The position numbers and the translations under genes were made by a program. A DNA stretch of 64,000 bases from Actimicrobium sp047621345 (lineage in GTDB: Bacteria; Pseudomonadota; Gammaproteobacteria; Burkholderiales; Burkholderiaceae_D): assembly GCA_047621345.1 (NCBI GenBank), contig JBLHLW010000017.1, positions 7,364 to 71,363 of the forward strand. Reading direction: 5' to 3'. How positions within the stretch are numbered: the stretch's first letter is position 1; every line of letters begins with the position of its first letter. Shown here one piece after another: positions 1-8,177 of this stretch. The notes under the pieces are model-generated. The model made no database searches. It worked only from the letters and a program-made list of their open reading frames with translations, and had not been told where the DNA came from.

Positions 1-1
1 C

Positions 2-589
2 GAACTGCGCCGGGTGGAGTACGTCGGTCCGCAAGTCGGTGCGGAACTTGCTCAGAACGGCTTGACAGCGCTGGCGATGGTGATCGTCGGGATCATGATT
101 TACTTGGCGATCCGCTTCGAATGGAAATACGCGGTGTCGGCCATCATCGCCAACTTGCACGACGTGATCATCATCCTGGGTTTCTTTGCGTTCTTCCAGT
201 GGGAGTTTTCGTTGACGGTGCTCGCTGCGGTGCTGGCGGTACTGGGATACTCGGTCAATGAATCGGTCGTGGTGTTCGACCGTATCCGTGAAAATTTCCG
301 CACACAGCGCAAGACGTCGGTGGTCGAAGTGATCGACAGCGCAATCACCAGCACGATTTCGCGCACCATCATCACGCACGGTTCGACCCAGATGATGGTG
401 TTGGCCATGCTGCTGTTCGGTGGCCCGTCGCTGCATTATTTTGCGGTTGCGCTGACCATTGGTATTTGCTTCGGTATCTATTCGTCGGTGTTCGTGGCGG
501 CTGCGGTAGCGATGTGGCTGGGCGTGAAGCGTGAAGACTTAATCAAGCCAGTCAAGGAAAAAGACGAGACGGATGGTGCGGTGGTGTAA
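2..589 (+). CDS. secF: Protein translocase subunit SecF, C-terminal part (5' end outside window)
   Basis: SecF is an inner-membrane partner of SecD and SecYEG that uses the proton gradient to help pull proteins through the translocon. The frame is open from base 2, so the gene begins before the window. About 195 residues remain, covering the C-terminal transmembrane bundle. The stretch around FEWKYAVSAIIANLHDVII and the VLGYSVNESVVVFDRIREN segment are typical of SecF. Several hydrophobic helices follow and the tail is short and charged. The gene stops at a TAA and is followed by a strong hairpin terminator. It converges on purB across a repeat array. The call is firm; only the missing N-terminus is uncertain. 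Confidence 0.95.
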   Translation, partial: ELRRVEYVGPQVGAELAQNGLTALAMVIVGIMIYLAIRFEWKYAVSAIIANLHDVIIILGFFAFFQWEFSLTVLAAVLAVLGYSVNESVVVFDRIRENFRTQRKTSVVEVIDSAITSTISRTIITHGSTQMMVLAMLLFGGPSLHYFAVALTIGICFGIYSSVFVAAAVAMWLGVKREDLIKPVKEKDETDGAVV

Positions 590-611
590 ATCGCTGTGGC
601 ACCGACGTAGT

Positions 612-651
612 AAAAAAGCCTTCCGGACATCGCTGTCCGGAAGGCTTTTTT
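612..651 (+). terminator. Rho-independent terminator after secF
   Basis: A 17-bp near-perfect inverted repeat (AAAAAAGCCTTCCGGAC paired with GTCCGGAAGGCTTTTTT) surrounds a short loop and ends in a T run. It lies 23 bases after the secF stop. The A-rich left arm means it could also act on transcripts from the other strand. Confidence 0.9.
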
Positions 652-682
652 TCGGGTCAGCAGACGCACGCTGGAGTTGTTG

Positions 683-1091
683 ATGGGGTGGGCACTGTTC
701 TTTGCGCCTACGCGCGCGAACCGGAAGTGCTCGTCAATTCGGGACGTTCGGCGGCACGCACGCGTGGGCACGATGACCCCGTGCCCACCCTACGTAGGGT
801 GGGCACAGCTTTTTGTGCCCACGCGCGCGAACCGGAAGTGCCTGTCAATTCTGGACGTTAGGCGGCACACACGCGTGGGCACGATGACCCCGTGCCCACC
901 CTACGTAGGGTGGGCACAGCTTTTTGTGCCCACGCGCGCGAACCGGAAGTGCTCGTCAATTCAGGACGTTCGACGGCACACACGCGTGGGCACGATGACC
1001 CTGTGCCCACCCTACGTAGGGTGGGCACAGCTTTTTGTGCCCACGCGCGCGAGCCGGAAGTGCCTGTCAATTCGGGTCGTTCGGCGGCACG
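683..1091. repeat. 111-bp tandem repeat array (palindromic GTAGGGTGGGCAC element), about 3.7 copies
   Basis: Copies start near 683, 794, 905 and 1016, an exact 111-base period; the last copy loses similarity after about 1091. Each unit begins with GTAGGGTGGGCAC and ends with its reverse complement GTGCCCACCCTAC. Each holds two hairpins: GTGGGCACA-loop-TGTGCCCAC near the left end and GTGGGCAC-loop-GTGCCCAC at the right end. Between them is the less structured stretch containing CGAACCGGAAGTG. Copies differ at only a few positions. Open frames here in several phases look like products of the repeat, not genes. The array fills the secF/purB convergent gap. Related copies lie at 9955-10195 and 43272-43336. 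Confidence 0.92.
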
Positions 1092-1143
1092 CTACCTACT
1101 GCCCGCTCTCGCCGTCCGCTAATGCCGCCTCTTTCGAGGGGCT

Positions 1144-2511
1144 TCAGATCGCCCGCGCGAGTTTCTCCGCAATACCAATGTAATTCGATGGCGTCATCGC
1201 CAGCAACAAGTCCTTGGCATCCTGCGGAATTGCCAGGCCGACGATGAAGTCGCGTAACGCGTCTTTCGAGATGCCCTTGCCGCGCGTCAGTTCCTTCAAT
1301 TGCTCGTAGGCGTTTTCGACCGCATAGCGACGCATCACCGTTTGCACGGGTTCGGCCAGCACTTCCCAGGTCGCGTCGAGGTCTTCGGCCAGACGGGCCG
1401 GGTTGACTTCGAGTTTGTTGAGGCCGCGTAAACAGCTGTCATACGCCAAGATGGTGTAGCCGAAAGCAACGCCGATATTGCGCAGCACGGTCGAGTCGGT
1501 CAGGTCGCGCTGGAAGCGTGAGATCGGCAATTTGTCTGACATGTGCTTCAGCATCGCATTAGCCAGACCGAGGTTGCCTTCGGAGTTTTCGAAGTCGATC
1601 GGATTGACCTTGTGCGGCATCGTCGAGGAACCGATTTCGCCGGCTTTCAGGCGCTGCTTGAAATAGCCTACCGAGATATAACCCCACAGGTCGCGGTTCA
1701 GGTCGAGCAAAATGGTGTTGGTGCGGGTGATCGCATCGAACAGTTCGGCCATGTAATCGTGCGGCTCGATCTGGATCGTGTATGGGTTATAGGTCAGGCC
1801 AAGTCGCTGTTCGATGACCTCGCGCGAGAAATTTTCCCAGTCAAAATCCGGATAGGCTGACAAGTGGGCGTTGTAATTGCCGACGGCGCCATTCATCTTG
1901 CCGAGGATTTCGACGGCGGCGATGCGTTGTTCGGCACGGCGCAGGCGTGCCACGACGTTGGCAATTTCCTTGCCGAGCGTGGTCGGGCTTGCGGGTTGGC
2001 CGTGGGTGCGCGACAGCATCGGCAGCGCTGCATTATCGTGTGCCAGCGTGGTCAGTTTAGCGATCACCGCGTGCAGTGCTGGCAGCACCACATCATTGCG
2101 TGCCGCTTTGAGCATCATGCCGTGCGAGGTGTTGTTGATATCTTCGGAGGTACAGGCAAAGTGGATGAACTCGGACGCTGTGACCAGTTCCGGCACATCC
2201 TTGACCTGTTCCTTGAGCCAGTATTCGACGGCTTTTACATCATGGTTGGTGACGGCCTCGATGGCCTTGATGCGGGCGGCATCGGCTTCGCTGAAGTCGC
2301 TGGCGAGCTTGTCGAGCAAGGCACTGGCCGATGGCGAGAACGGTGTTATTTCGCTGAAGCCGGCTTGTGCCAGCGCTTGCAGCCACGAAATCTCGACTTT
2401 CACACGGTGATGCATGAACCCGGTTTCGGACAGGATAGGACGCAAGGCATCGGTTTTAGCGGCGTAGCGGCCGTCGAGTGGGGACAGGGCGGAAAGAGGA
2501 GACAAAGACAT
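1144..2511 (-). CDS. purB: Adenylosuccinate lyase
   Basis: PurB splits SAICAR to AICAR in purine synthesis and adenylosuccinate to AMP, releasing fumarate. At 455 residues it matches the proteobacterial enzyme. The fumarase/aspartase-superfamily signature is present in GEIGSSTMPHKVNPIDFEN, and the N-terminus SPLSALSPLDGRYAAK is typical. The chosen ATG (2511) begins MSLSPL; a longer in-frame start at 2556 adds 15 residues unlike the family. The gene lies near mnmA and a NudJ-like gene, which are also close to purB in Escherichia coli, but here a glycosyltransferase, a GST and a small gene intervene. Its 3' end faces secF across the repeat array. Confidence 0.96.
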   Translation of the reverse strand: MSLSPLSALSPLDGRYAAKTDALRPILSETGFMHHRVKVEISWLQALAQAGFSEITPFSPSASALLDKLASDFSEADAARIKAIEAVTNHDVKAVEYWLKEQVKDVPELVTASEFIHFACTSEDINNTSHGMMLKAARNDVVLPALHAVIAKLTTLAHDNAALPMLSRTHGQPASPTTLGKEIANVVARLRRAEQRIAAVEILGKMNGAVGNYNAHLSAYPDFDWENFSREVIEQRLGLTYNPYTIQIEPHDYMAELFDAITRTNTILLDLNRDLWGYISVGYFKQRLKAGEIGSSTMPHKVNPIDFENSEGNLGLANAMLKHMSDKLPISRFQRDLTDSTVLRNIGVAFGYTILAYDSCLRGLNKLEVNPARLAEDLDATWEVLAEPVQTVMRRYAVENAYEQLKELTRGKGISKDALRDFIVGLAIPQDAKDLLLAMTPSNYIGIAEKLARAI

Positions 2512-2574
2512 GTGGGACGCTCGGCTGACGAAAAAGGGAAGGCCGGATTTTACCACCCGCAGCGTGCGTCTTCG

Positions 2575-3726
2575 TCATAAGGCGCACTTGCTAAGCGGCC
2601 GTAGCTGAGTCGTGCTCAATGGTGTTCCGTCAAGGATTAACGCAAGCTGTTCGATGACCGATTGGGCGGTGATGAGCTTGGTGCATTCGAATTGACGGGC
2701 TGTTTTTTCGTGCTCGGGGCACCAGTTCCAGTTGGCGGCATCGAGTCGGACTTTATTAAAGCACCCTGAGCACGCACCGGCAGGTGCAGATATCCGGTAA
2801 GCATTATCTTGAAATTCGCTAAATCGTTCAGAAAATCCTGAAATCAGGATGGTGGGTGTACCAGTTGCCCAACTCAGCCAGCTCAAGCCGCTGCCGATGC
2901 CGATAAACGCAGTCGATTTTTGAAGTTCGTTGATGACTGCCGTCAGTGATCCTGATGCCAGTTGTGCCAGTCCTGTCGGATGCCTGTTTCCCATGTAATC
3001 GTCGCCTTCTCTGGACAGTAGTTTGACTTGATATCCTTTTCGAATAAGGTAATCGACGACCTCCTGCCATCCGTTTTTATTATTCCAGTATTTCGCCTGC
3101 GCAGAGCTATGCAGTGCAATAGTAATTAGTTTTTATTTTTTTATTTTTTTATTCAATTTTAACTTCGGTTTTAATTCAGTAGCCGCCACGCCCAAAATGT
3201 CAGATGCCGCTTGCTGTAATGAGATTTTCTTGAAGTCAGTTGAATGATACTTCACATCTACCTCATTATTACTGTAAAACAAGCCAATTCGGTACATCGC
3301 ATACAGGTCGCACACAGTGACACCGGGCTCAACAAATTCGATGTGTTTGTATTGGTCTTTAAAAAGGTCATTATAAAACGTGGAGGCAATTACTTTGCAT
3401 TGATGTTTTTTTCTGAATGTGTCGATATAAGGCATCCATGCAAGGTTATCTCCGAGTGCGTTCGATTCAATTGCAATATAGACGCGTTTCCCTCTGCAAT
3501 TAAATTTTTTTTCCAGAACAAGACTTTCATTTGTATAAAATTTTAAAATCCAGTCAATAAAATAAATCGTATCAATTTTTATACTTTCTCCAATATGTAT
3601 TATGTCGGAATATTTAATGATGCCGGTGCCCTGATCTATAAAGTCGACTCGTAATTTATCATCATCACCTGATTTATATTCAATATAAGGACCGTCGATG
3701 AAATTAATATCGAATTGTGGTTTCAT
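2575..3726 (-). pseudogene. Autotransporter O-heptosyltransferase (TibC/Aah type), interrupted by one in-frame TAA
   Basis: Enzymes of this family move heptose onto autotransporter adhesins in the cytoplasm. The N-terminal part (3726-3133, 197 residues) has the family's GPYIEYKSG start, the SNALGDNLAW segment with the conserved Asp, and FVEPGVTVCDLYAMY. It ends at TAA (3135-3133). The same frame then runs on without another stop to 2575, giving about 185 residues: IALHSSAQAKYWNNKNGW, the sugar-nucleotide region, and the four-cysteine metal motif CSGC...WCP...FEC. Together they make about 383 codons, close to a full-length enzyme. The stop lies in A7-T-A7-T-A5. A good Shine-Dalgarno (GAGGAA) precedes the ATG at 3726. 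The 5' half is clearly AT-rich against its surroundings, suggesting transfer. No autotransporter substrate gene is in the window. Decay is most likely; compensating homopolymer errors or slippage are alternatives. Confidence 0.85.
3129..3151. repeat. A-rich octamer repeat (A7T)n containing the interrupting stop
   Basis: On the minus strand the tract reads T-A7-T-A7-T-A5-C, three runs spaced 8 bases apart, inside the heptosyltransferase gene. The TAA that breaks the frame straddles the last two runs. One extra A in the middle run plus one fewer in the last would remove the stop and keep both halves in phase. Confidence 0.8.
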
Positions 3727-4009
3727 TTTTTCCTCGATGTGAGAATTAATACGAAGAGACGCAACGGACCAGGCAGTGGAGTCGATTGACGTTGTCTTGC
3801 GCTACGTGGAAATCAGTGGTTTCGAGTGAAAATTAGTTCCCAATAGAAATGTTAGCTCGCGCCGCGATCGATCCATTCGCCAACCTTTGACATGGCGCGA
3901 TGGTCGTCTTTGTTAGCGGAAATTCGTTCGTCAGATTAGATTTTTCATCCAGCCATCCGGCTCTGCGGCGCTGCACTCCGGGAGGTTCCAGAAGCACTAT
4001 GGCCGATGC

Positions 4010-4015
4010 TATAAT
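4010..4015 (+). promoter_or_regulatory. Probable -10 element (TATAAT) of the GST gene
   Basis: A perfect TATAAT sits 27 bases before the ATG at 4043. No good -35 lies 16-18 bases upstream (GTTCCA is the nearest), so recognition may need help. The rest of the 3727-4042 gap holds only the upstream side of the minus-strand heptosyltransferase; I see no gene or repeat in it. Confidence 0.5.
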
Positions 4016-4042
4016 CCGGCAAAATCCAACCTCAAAGTGTCT

Positions 4043-4651
4043 ATGAAACTCATCGGATCTCTGGCCAGTCCCTACGTGCGAAAAGTCCGTGTCGTGATGG
4101 CAGAAAAAAAGCTGGATTACGAGTTTGTGCTCGAAGATGTCTGGGCTGCAGACAGCACGATCCTGGCGTCCAATCCGTTGGGCAAGGTCCCTTGCCTGGT
4201 CATGGAAGATGGTACGGCGATGTTTGATTCGCGCGTGATTGCCGAGTACCTAGACACTCTCACGCCGGTGGGTAAGCTGTTGCCTCCACCGGGTCGCGAT
4301 CGGGCCGGAGTCAAGTGCTGGGAAGCGCTGGCTGACGGTGTGTGTGACGCCGCTGTTCTGGTCCGGCTGGAAAAAACGCAACGCCCGGAGGCGCTGCAAA
4401 GTCATTCCTGGATAAATCGCCAGACACTGAAAATAAATGCCGGTCTCAAGGCGATGTCAAGCGGGCTGGCTGAAACCGCGTTTTGCGCCGGCAGCCAGTA
4501 CACGCTGGCGGATGTTGCCGTTTGTTGCACGCTGGGATGGCTGACCTTTCGTTTTCCCGAGATCGACTGGCGTACCGATTATCCTAACTTGGCCAAGCTG
4601 GCTGACAAGGTTGGCGAGCGTGCCTCGTTCAGGGACACGCTGCCAAAATAA
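4043..4651 (+). CDS. Glutathione S-transferase family protein (YibF-like)
   Basis: A 202-residue soluble protein with a thioredoxin-fold N-terminal domain (MKLIGSLASPYVRKVRVVM, then NPLGKVPCLVMEDG and FDSRVIAEYLD) and a helical C-terminal domain. The cis-Pro in KVPCLV and the ES/DS glutathione-contact position (DSR) fit a GST. Length and N-terminus most resemble E. coli YibF, whose physiological substrate is not settled. The ATG at 4043 is preferred over an in-frame GTG six bases upstream because it starts directly at the beta strand. The gene stands alone, with a TATAAT upstream, facing a small minus-strand gene. Confidence 0.85.
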   Translation: MKLIGSLASPYVRKVRVVMAEKKLDYEFVLEDVWAADSTILASNPLGKVPCLVMEDGTAMFDSRVIAEYLDTLTPVGKLLPPPGRDRAGVKCWEALADGVCDAAVLVRLEKTQRPEALQSHSWINRQTLKINAGLKAMSSGLAETAFCAGSQYTLADVAVCCTLGWLTFRFPEIDWRTDYPNLAKLADKVGERASFRDTLPK

Positions 4652-4745
4652 AGTTGGTTTCAGATGACCAGGTTTGTCTGCGAGTCAATATTGTGCGCCG
4701 CTTGCCTGGGAGTTGTGATTTCTGGACCGGACTGTCAGAGCAGAT

Positions 4746-5051
4746 TTAGATTGTTTCATTAGAAATCATGGCAGTAAAACTTGCTGTGATTGCGGCACAA
4801 TCACTGAGAGTCTGTCGTTGCTGATTTTGCAGGTCTACCATACCTTGGTGGGCTCTCTGTTGATAATTGTCATAGGCGCTAGCAATAATATCGGCGTTGG
4901 TCAGCAGATTGTTGTCTTTGCCATCGCTGCCACTACCGCTACTTCCGCTGCTACCGCTGCTACCGCTGCTACCGCTGCTACCGCTGCTACCGCTGCTACC
5001 GCTACTACCGCTGCTGCCACTGCTGCCACCGGGCTTAGTTCTTGATAACAT
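4746..5051 (-). CDS. Small hypothetical protein with a (Gly-Ser-Ser)n repeat
   Basis: I do not recognise this 101-residue protein. It starts MLSRTKPGG, then carries roughly ten Gly-Ser-Ser triplets ending in GSGSDGKDNN, then a hydrophilic region (LLTNADIIASAYDNYQQRAHQG) and a helical tail. There is no signal peptide or membrane segment. The ATG at 5051 is supported by a strong Shine-Dalgarno GAGGAG (5064-5059) with a 7-base spacer; longer in-frame starts lack one. The repeat is coded by a nearly perfect 9-bp minisatellite, so the linker length may vary between strains. It lies between a GST and mnmA with no obvious functional link. The ribosome site makes it a likely real gene of unknown role. 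Confidence 0.6.
   Translation of the reverse strand: MLSRTKPGGSSGSSGSSGSSGSSGSSGSSGSSGSSGSSGSGSDGKDNNLLTNADIIASAYDNYQQRAHQGMVDLQNQQRQTLSDCAAITASFTAMISNETI
4934..5029. repeat. 9-bp minisatellite (TACCGCTGC)n, about 10-11 copies
   Basis: The unit TACCGCTGC is repeated head to tail with a few substitutions near both ends, and perfectly in the centre. Read on the minus strand it codes Gly-Ser-Ser. Because 9 is a multiple of 3, copy-number change would alter linker length without shifting the frame. Confidence 0.9.
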
Positions 5052-5195
5052 GTCCGAGCTCCTCAAAGAATGCGATGTTGTTCGGAATTGAACACTAATC
5101 AGTGGCAAGCATGAATTGACGAGTTCCGTTGCAGTGGCCGGCGCGGCAATGAATTACCACCTTTCCTCTGTCGCGACGCCTCAGTGCAGGAGGCG

Positions 5196-6308
5196 CTACG
5201 ACACCAGCGAGTTCACAATGATTCCACCGCCAAGGCAGACATTGTCCCGATACAGTACCGCTGATTGTCCCGGCGTCACGGCCCATTGACTGGCATCGAA
5301 GCCCAGTTGCATGCGCTGCGAATCGACCATCTGGAAGCCACAGGGCACGTCAGCCTGACGATAGCGCGTCTTGGCTGATAGCTGCTCGCCGCTGGGCGGT
5401 CCTCCAGCGATCCAGCTTAGCTGGTCAGCTTCGAGGCTGGCCGACAACAGCCAGGGATGGTCATGACCCTGCACTACATAGAGCGTATTGGATGTCATCT
5501 CCTTGCGTGCGACATACCAGGCATCACTGCTGCCGTCGGCATTCTGGTGGGCCTTGTTGCCGCCAATACCGATGCCTTTGCGCTGGCCCAGCGTATAAAA
5601 ACTCAGGCCGACGTGTTCACCGATGGTGTCGCCCGCTGGCGTTTTCATTGGGCCGGGCTGGTACGACAAATAACGATTCAAAAATTCGCGGAAGGGCCGT
5701 TCGCCGATGAAGCAAATGCCGGTCGAGTCTTTCTTGGTCGCGTTTGGCAAACCGAGTTGCTCGGCCATCTTGCGCACTTCGGTTTTGCGGATTTCACCGA
5801 GCGGGAAGAGGGTCTTCGAGAGTTGGGCCTGGTTTAGTCGGTGCAGGAAGTAGCTCTGGTCTTTGGTGTGATCGACGGCCTTGAGCAGTTCATAGCTGCC
5901 GGGTGCGGTAGCCGATTCGCGCACGCGGGCATAGTGGCCTGTGGCAATGAGGTCCGCGCCTAGGTGCATCGCATGGTCGAGGAAGGCCTTGAACTTGATT
6001 TCGGCATTGCACAAGACATCCGGGTTCGGCGTGCGGCCGGCCTGATATTCGCGCAGGAACTCGGCGAAAACGCGGTCCTTGTACTCGGCCGAAAAATTGA
6101 CTGCCTCGATATCGATACCCAGCACGTCAGCCACACTGACCGCATCGATCCAGTCCTGTCGGGTCGAGCAATACTCGGCATCGTCGTCGTCTTCCCAGTT
6201 TTTCATGAACAGGCCGATCACTTCGTAGCCCTGTTCTTTCAGCAATGCCGCCGATACCGACGAGTCAACGCCACCCGATAACCCGATCACCACTTTCTTT
6301 TTGCTCAT
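5196..6308 (-). CDS. mnmA: tRNA-specific 2-thiouridylase MnmA
   Basis: MnmA activates U34 of Lys, Glu and Gln tRNAs with ATP and inserts sulfur, forming the s2U part of mnm5s2U34. The protein has 370 residues, a usual length. The PP-loop SGGVDSS is at residues 11-17. The two catalytic cysteines are visible: Cys100 in NPDVLCN and Cys199 in STGICFIGER. The gene is followed closely upstream by a Nudix hydrolase, the same pair as mnmA-nudJ of enterobacteria, and both are probably transcribed together from beyond 6800. Function is well supported. Confidence 0.97.
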   Translation of the reverse strand: MSKKKVVIGLSGGVDSSVSAALLKEQGYEVIGLFMKNWEDDDDAEYCSTRQDWIDAVSVADVLGIDIEAVNFSAEYKDRVFAEFLREYQAGRTPNPDVLCNAEIKFKAFLDHAMHLGADLIATGHYARVRESATAPGSYELLKAVDHTKDQSYFLHRLNQAQLSKTLFPLGEIRKTEVRKMAEQLGLPNATKKDSTGICFIGERPFREFLNRYLSYQPGPMKTPAGDTIGEHVGLSFYTLGQRKGIGIGGNKAHQNADGSSDAWYVARKEMTSNTLYVVQGHDHPWLLSASLEADQLSWIAGGPPSGEQLSAKTRYRQADVPCGFQMVDSQRMQLGFDASQWAVTPGQSAVLYRDNVCLGGGIIVNSLVS

Positions 6309-6329
6309 TGCGCACTACCCGTCTTGTGT

Positions 6330-6800
6330 TCAGAAAATCGAGGGGGCACTGTACAGCATCGACAGGGGGATGCGCTTGCCCGCTAAATAATCATCGACAC
6401 AGAGCAAGACAATATCGCTGCGATGCGTCGCACGGGTGGCGACCAGTTCATCGTAGGACATCCAGAGCGTGCGGATGATGCCATGGTCTAGCGGCTGGTC
6501 GTAGACCGCGCCGGCGTCGCCACAAAACGTGAAGCGTAAATACGTGACGTCGATGCCGCTGCGTACCGACAAATAGCGCGCCATGTAAAAACCGACCAGT
6601 GCGGTCGGGATAAAATCATGCGCTGTTTCTTCGAGGGTTTCGCGGATAACGGCTTGTTCGAGCGATTCGCGCGGGTCAAGATGGCCGGCTGGCTGGTTGA
6701 AGCGGATGCCATCGCTGGTCTCTTCTTCGACCATCAGGAACTTGCCGTTGCGCTCGATGATTGCCGCAACGGTGACGGATGGTTTCCATAGCTCGGACAT
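6330..6800 (-). CDS. nudJ: Nudix hydrolase, NudJ-like
   Basis: A 156-residue Nudix protein. The box is complete at residues 39-61: GHLDPRESLEQAVIRETLEETA, with the REtLEE metal-binding helix. NudJ of E. coli is a phosphatase of nucleoside tri- and diphosphates and of the thiamin precursor HMP-PP. The neighbour mnmA, 21 bases downstream, supports the NudJ assignment because the two genes are paired in many proteobacteria. The ATG at 6800 (MSELWKPSVT) has AGGGGA eight to ten bases upstream; the in-frame start at 6848 adds an unlikely leader. The substrate cannot be read from sequence. Confidence 0.88.
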   Translation of the reverse strand: MSELWKPSVTVAAIIERNGKFLMVEEETSDGIRFNQPAGHLDPRESLEQAVIRETLEETAHDFIPTALVGFYMARYLSVRSGIDVTYLRFTFCGDAGAVYDQPLDHGIIRTLWMSYDELVATRATHRSDIVLLCVDDYLAGKRIPLSMLYSAPSIF

Positions 6801-7034
6801 AGGTTCCCCTGAAAGAAGCGCCATTTTACCGTGCCATTCCCACGTCATGGTGGCGTTTCAGTTGCCACTCTTGGTTAAAACTGTTGTTCTGTTACTGTGC
6901 ATCAACTCAAGCAGGTTTAATCTGGCGCAAGTATTTTTAGCAAGTATTTGGTGAATCATGAAAAAAACGGCAAAATCAGGCACCATTTTTTCCTCTGCAC
7001 GCCTTCAACAACAATCAACAACAAGGAACATCCT

Positions 7035-8150
7035 ATGAAAATAGGCATACCCGCCGAAACGCGGAACGGAGAAACCCGCGTTGCGGCCACCCCCGAGACG
7101 GTCAAGAAACTGGTCGCTGCCAAACATACGGTCGTCGTTCAATCCGGTGCGGGTGTTAGCGCCAGCGTCACCGATGAGTCTTATGTTGCCGCCGGAGCGA
7201 CCATCGGTAGCGCCGCTGAAGCGTTTGCCGCGGCGATGGTTCTCAAAGTCCGGGCGCCAAGCGCCGGCGAACTGCCACTGATGGCGTCCGGTACGGTCGT
7301 CATCGGTATGCTCAACCCGTTCGATACCGACAATACCGCCGCGATGGCTGCGCAAGGGTTGTCGGCCTTCGCGCTCGAAGCCGTGCCGCGCATCACGCGC
7401 GCGCAATCGATGGACGTGCTGTCCTCGCAAGCCAATATTGCCGGCTACAAAGCCGTGCTGCTGGCCGCGAACACGTATCAGCGCTTCATGCCGATGCTGA
7501 TGACGGCAGCCGGTACCGTCAAGGCAGCACGGGTACTGATCATGGGTGTCGGCGTGGCCGGTCTGCAAGCCATTGCGACGGCCAAGCGTCTTGGTGCAAT
7601 CATCGAAGCATCGGATGTGCGCCCGTCGGTCAAGGAGCAAGTCGAATCGTTGGGCGGGAAGTTCCTTGATGTACCGTACCTCACCGACGAAGAAAAAGAA
7701 ATCGCCGTAGGCACCGGCGGCTATGCCCGCGCAATGCCGGCCGACTGGATGCGCCGCCAAGCCGAACTGGTCCATGAGCGCGCCAAGCTGGCCGACATCA
7801 TCATCACGACCGCGTTGATCCCTGGCCGCAAGGCACCGATCCTGATCAGCGAAGACACGGTCAAGGCGATGAAGCCCGGCTCGGTCATCGTCGACATGGC
7901 CGTCGAGCAGGGCGGCAATTGCCCGCTGTCCGAACTTGGCAAGACGGTCACCAAACATGGCGTGCACATCATCGGTGAACCGAACCTCGCCACGTTGCTG
8001 GCAGCCGATGCCTCAGCGTTGTACGCGCGTAACGTGCTCGATTTCCTCAAGCTCATCGTTGATGCCGACGCTGCACTGGTGATCAATCGCGACGAAGAAA
8101 TCGTCGCCGCCACGCTGCTGTGTTCAGGCGGCGAAGTGCTGCGCAAATAA
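7035..8150 (+). CDS. pntAA: NAD(P) transhydrogenase alpha subunit, part 1 (NAD-binding)
   Basis: This is the soluble NAD(H)-binding dI domain of the proton-pumping transhydrogenase, which reduces NADP+ with NADH at the expense of the proton gradient. At 371 residues it matches the split form of the alpha subunit. It begins MKIGIPAETRNGETRVAATP, the alanine-dehydrogenase/PNT N-terminus, and has a Rossmann motif VLIMGVGVAGLQAIATAKRLGA. The ATG at 7035 follows AAGGAACATCCT; a longer open frame from 6948 is non-coding leader. It is the first gene of pntAA-pntAB-pntB, with a 27-base gap to the next gene. Confidence 0.96.
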   Translation: MKIGIPAETRNGETRVAATPETVKKLVAAKHTVVVQSGAGVSASVTDESYVAAGATIGSAAEAFAAAMVLKVRAPSAGELPLMASGTVVIGMLNPFDTDNTAAMAAQGLSAFALEAVPRITRAQSMDVLSSQANIAGYKAVLLAANTYQRFMPMLMTAAGTVKAARVLIMGVGVAGLQAIATAKRLGAIIEASDVRPSVKEQVESLGGKFLDVPYLTDEEKEIAVGTGGYARAMPADWMRRQAELVHERAKLADIIITTALIPGRKAPILISEDTVKAMKPGSVIVDMAVEQGGNCPLSELGKTVTKHGVHIIGEPNLATLLAADASALYARNVLDFLKLIVDADAALVINRDEEIVAATLLCSGGEVLRK

Positions 8151-8177
8151 TCCCCATAAAAAAGAATCGAGGGCACC

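Noticed and set aside
683..1091. Array as a CRISPR
   Set aside because: The whole 111-base unit is repeated; there are no short repeats with unique spacers and no cas genes.
677..1247. Open frames of 70-168 residues inside the 111-bp array on both strands
   Set aside because: They come from the repeat being open in several phases; the peptides repeat with the 111-base period, have no ribosome sites and change abruptly where the repeat ends.
2828..3070. 80-residue open frame in the heptosyltransferase gap
   Set aside because: It is out of phase with the family protein and reads the same DNA as Arg/Gln-rich nonsense.
3129..3151. Octamer repeat as a simple on/off phase-variation switch
   Set aside because: Adding or removing one 8-base unit does not restore the frame, because the two halves are already in phase; only paired single-A changes or a base change of the TAA would.
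6841..7034. Promoter of pntAA
   Set aside because: TTGGTT and TACTGT pairs are present but weak and not better than other nearby hexamers, so no position is given.
7005..7967. 320-residue minus-strand open frame over pntAA
   Set aside because: Antisense shadow of a well-supported gene, with no motif or ribosome site.
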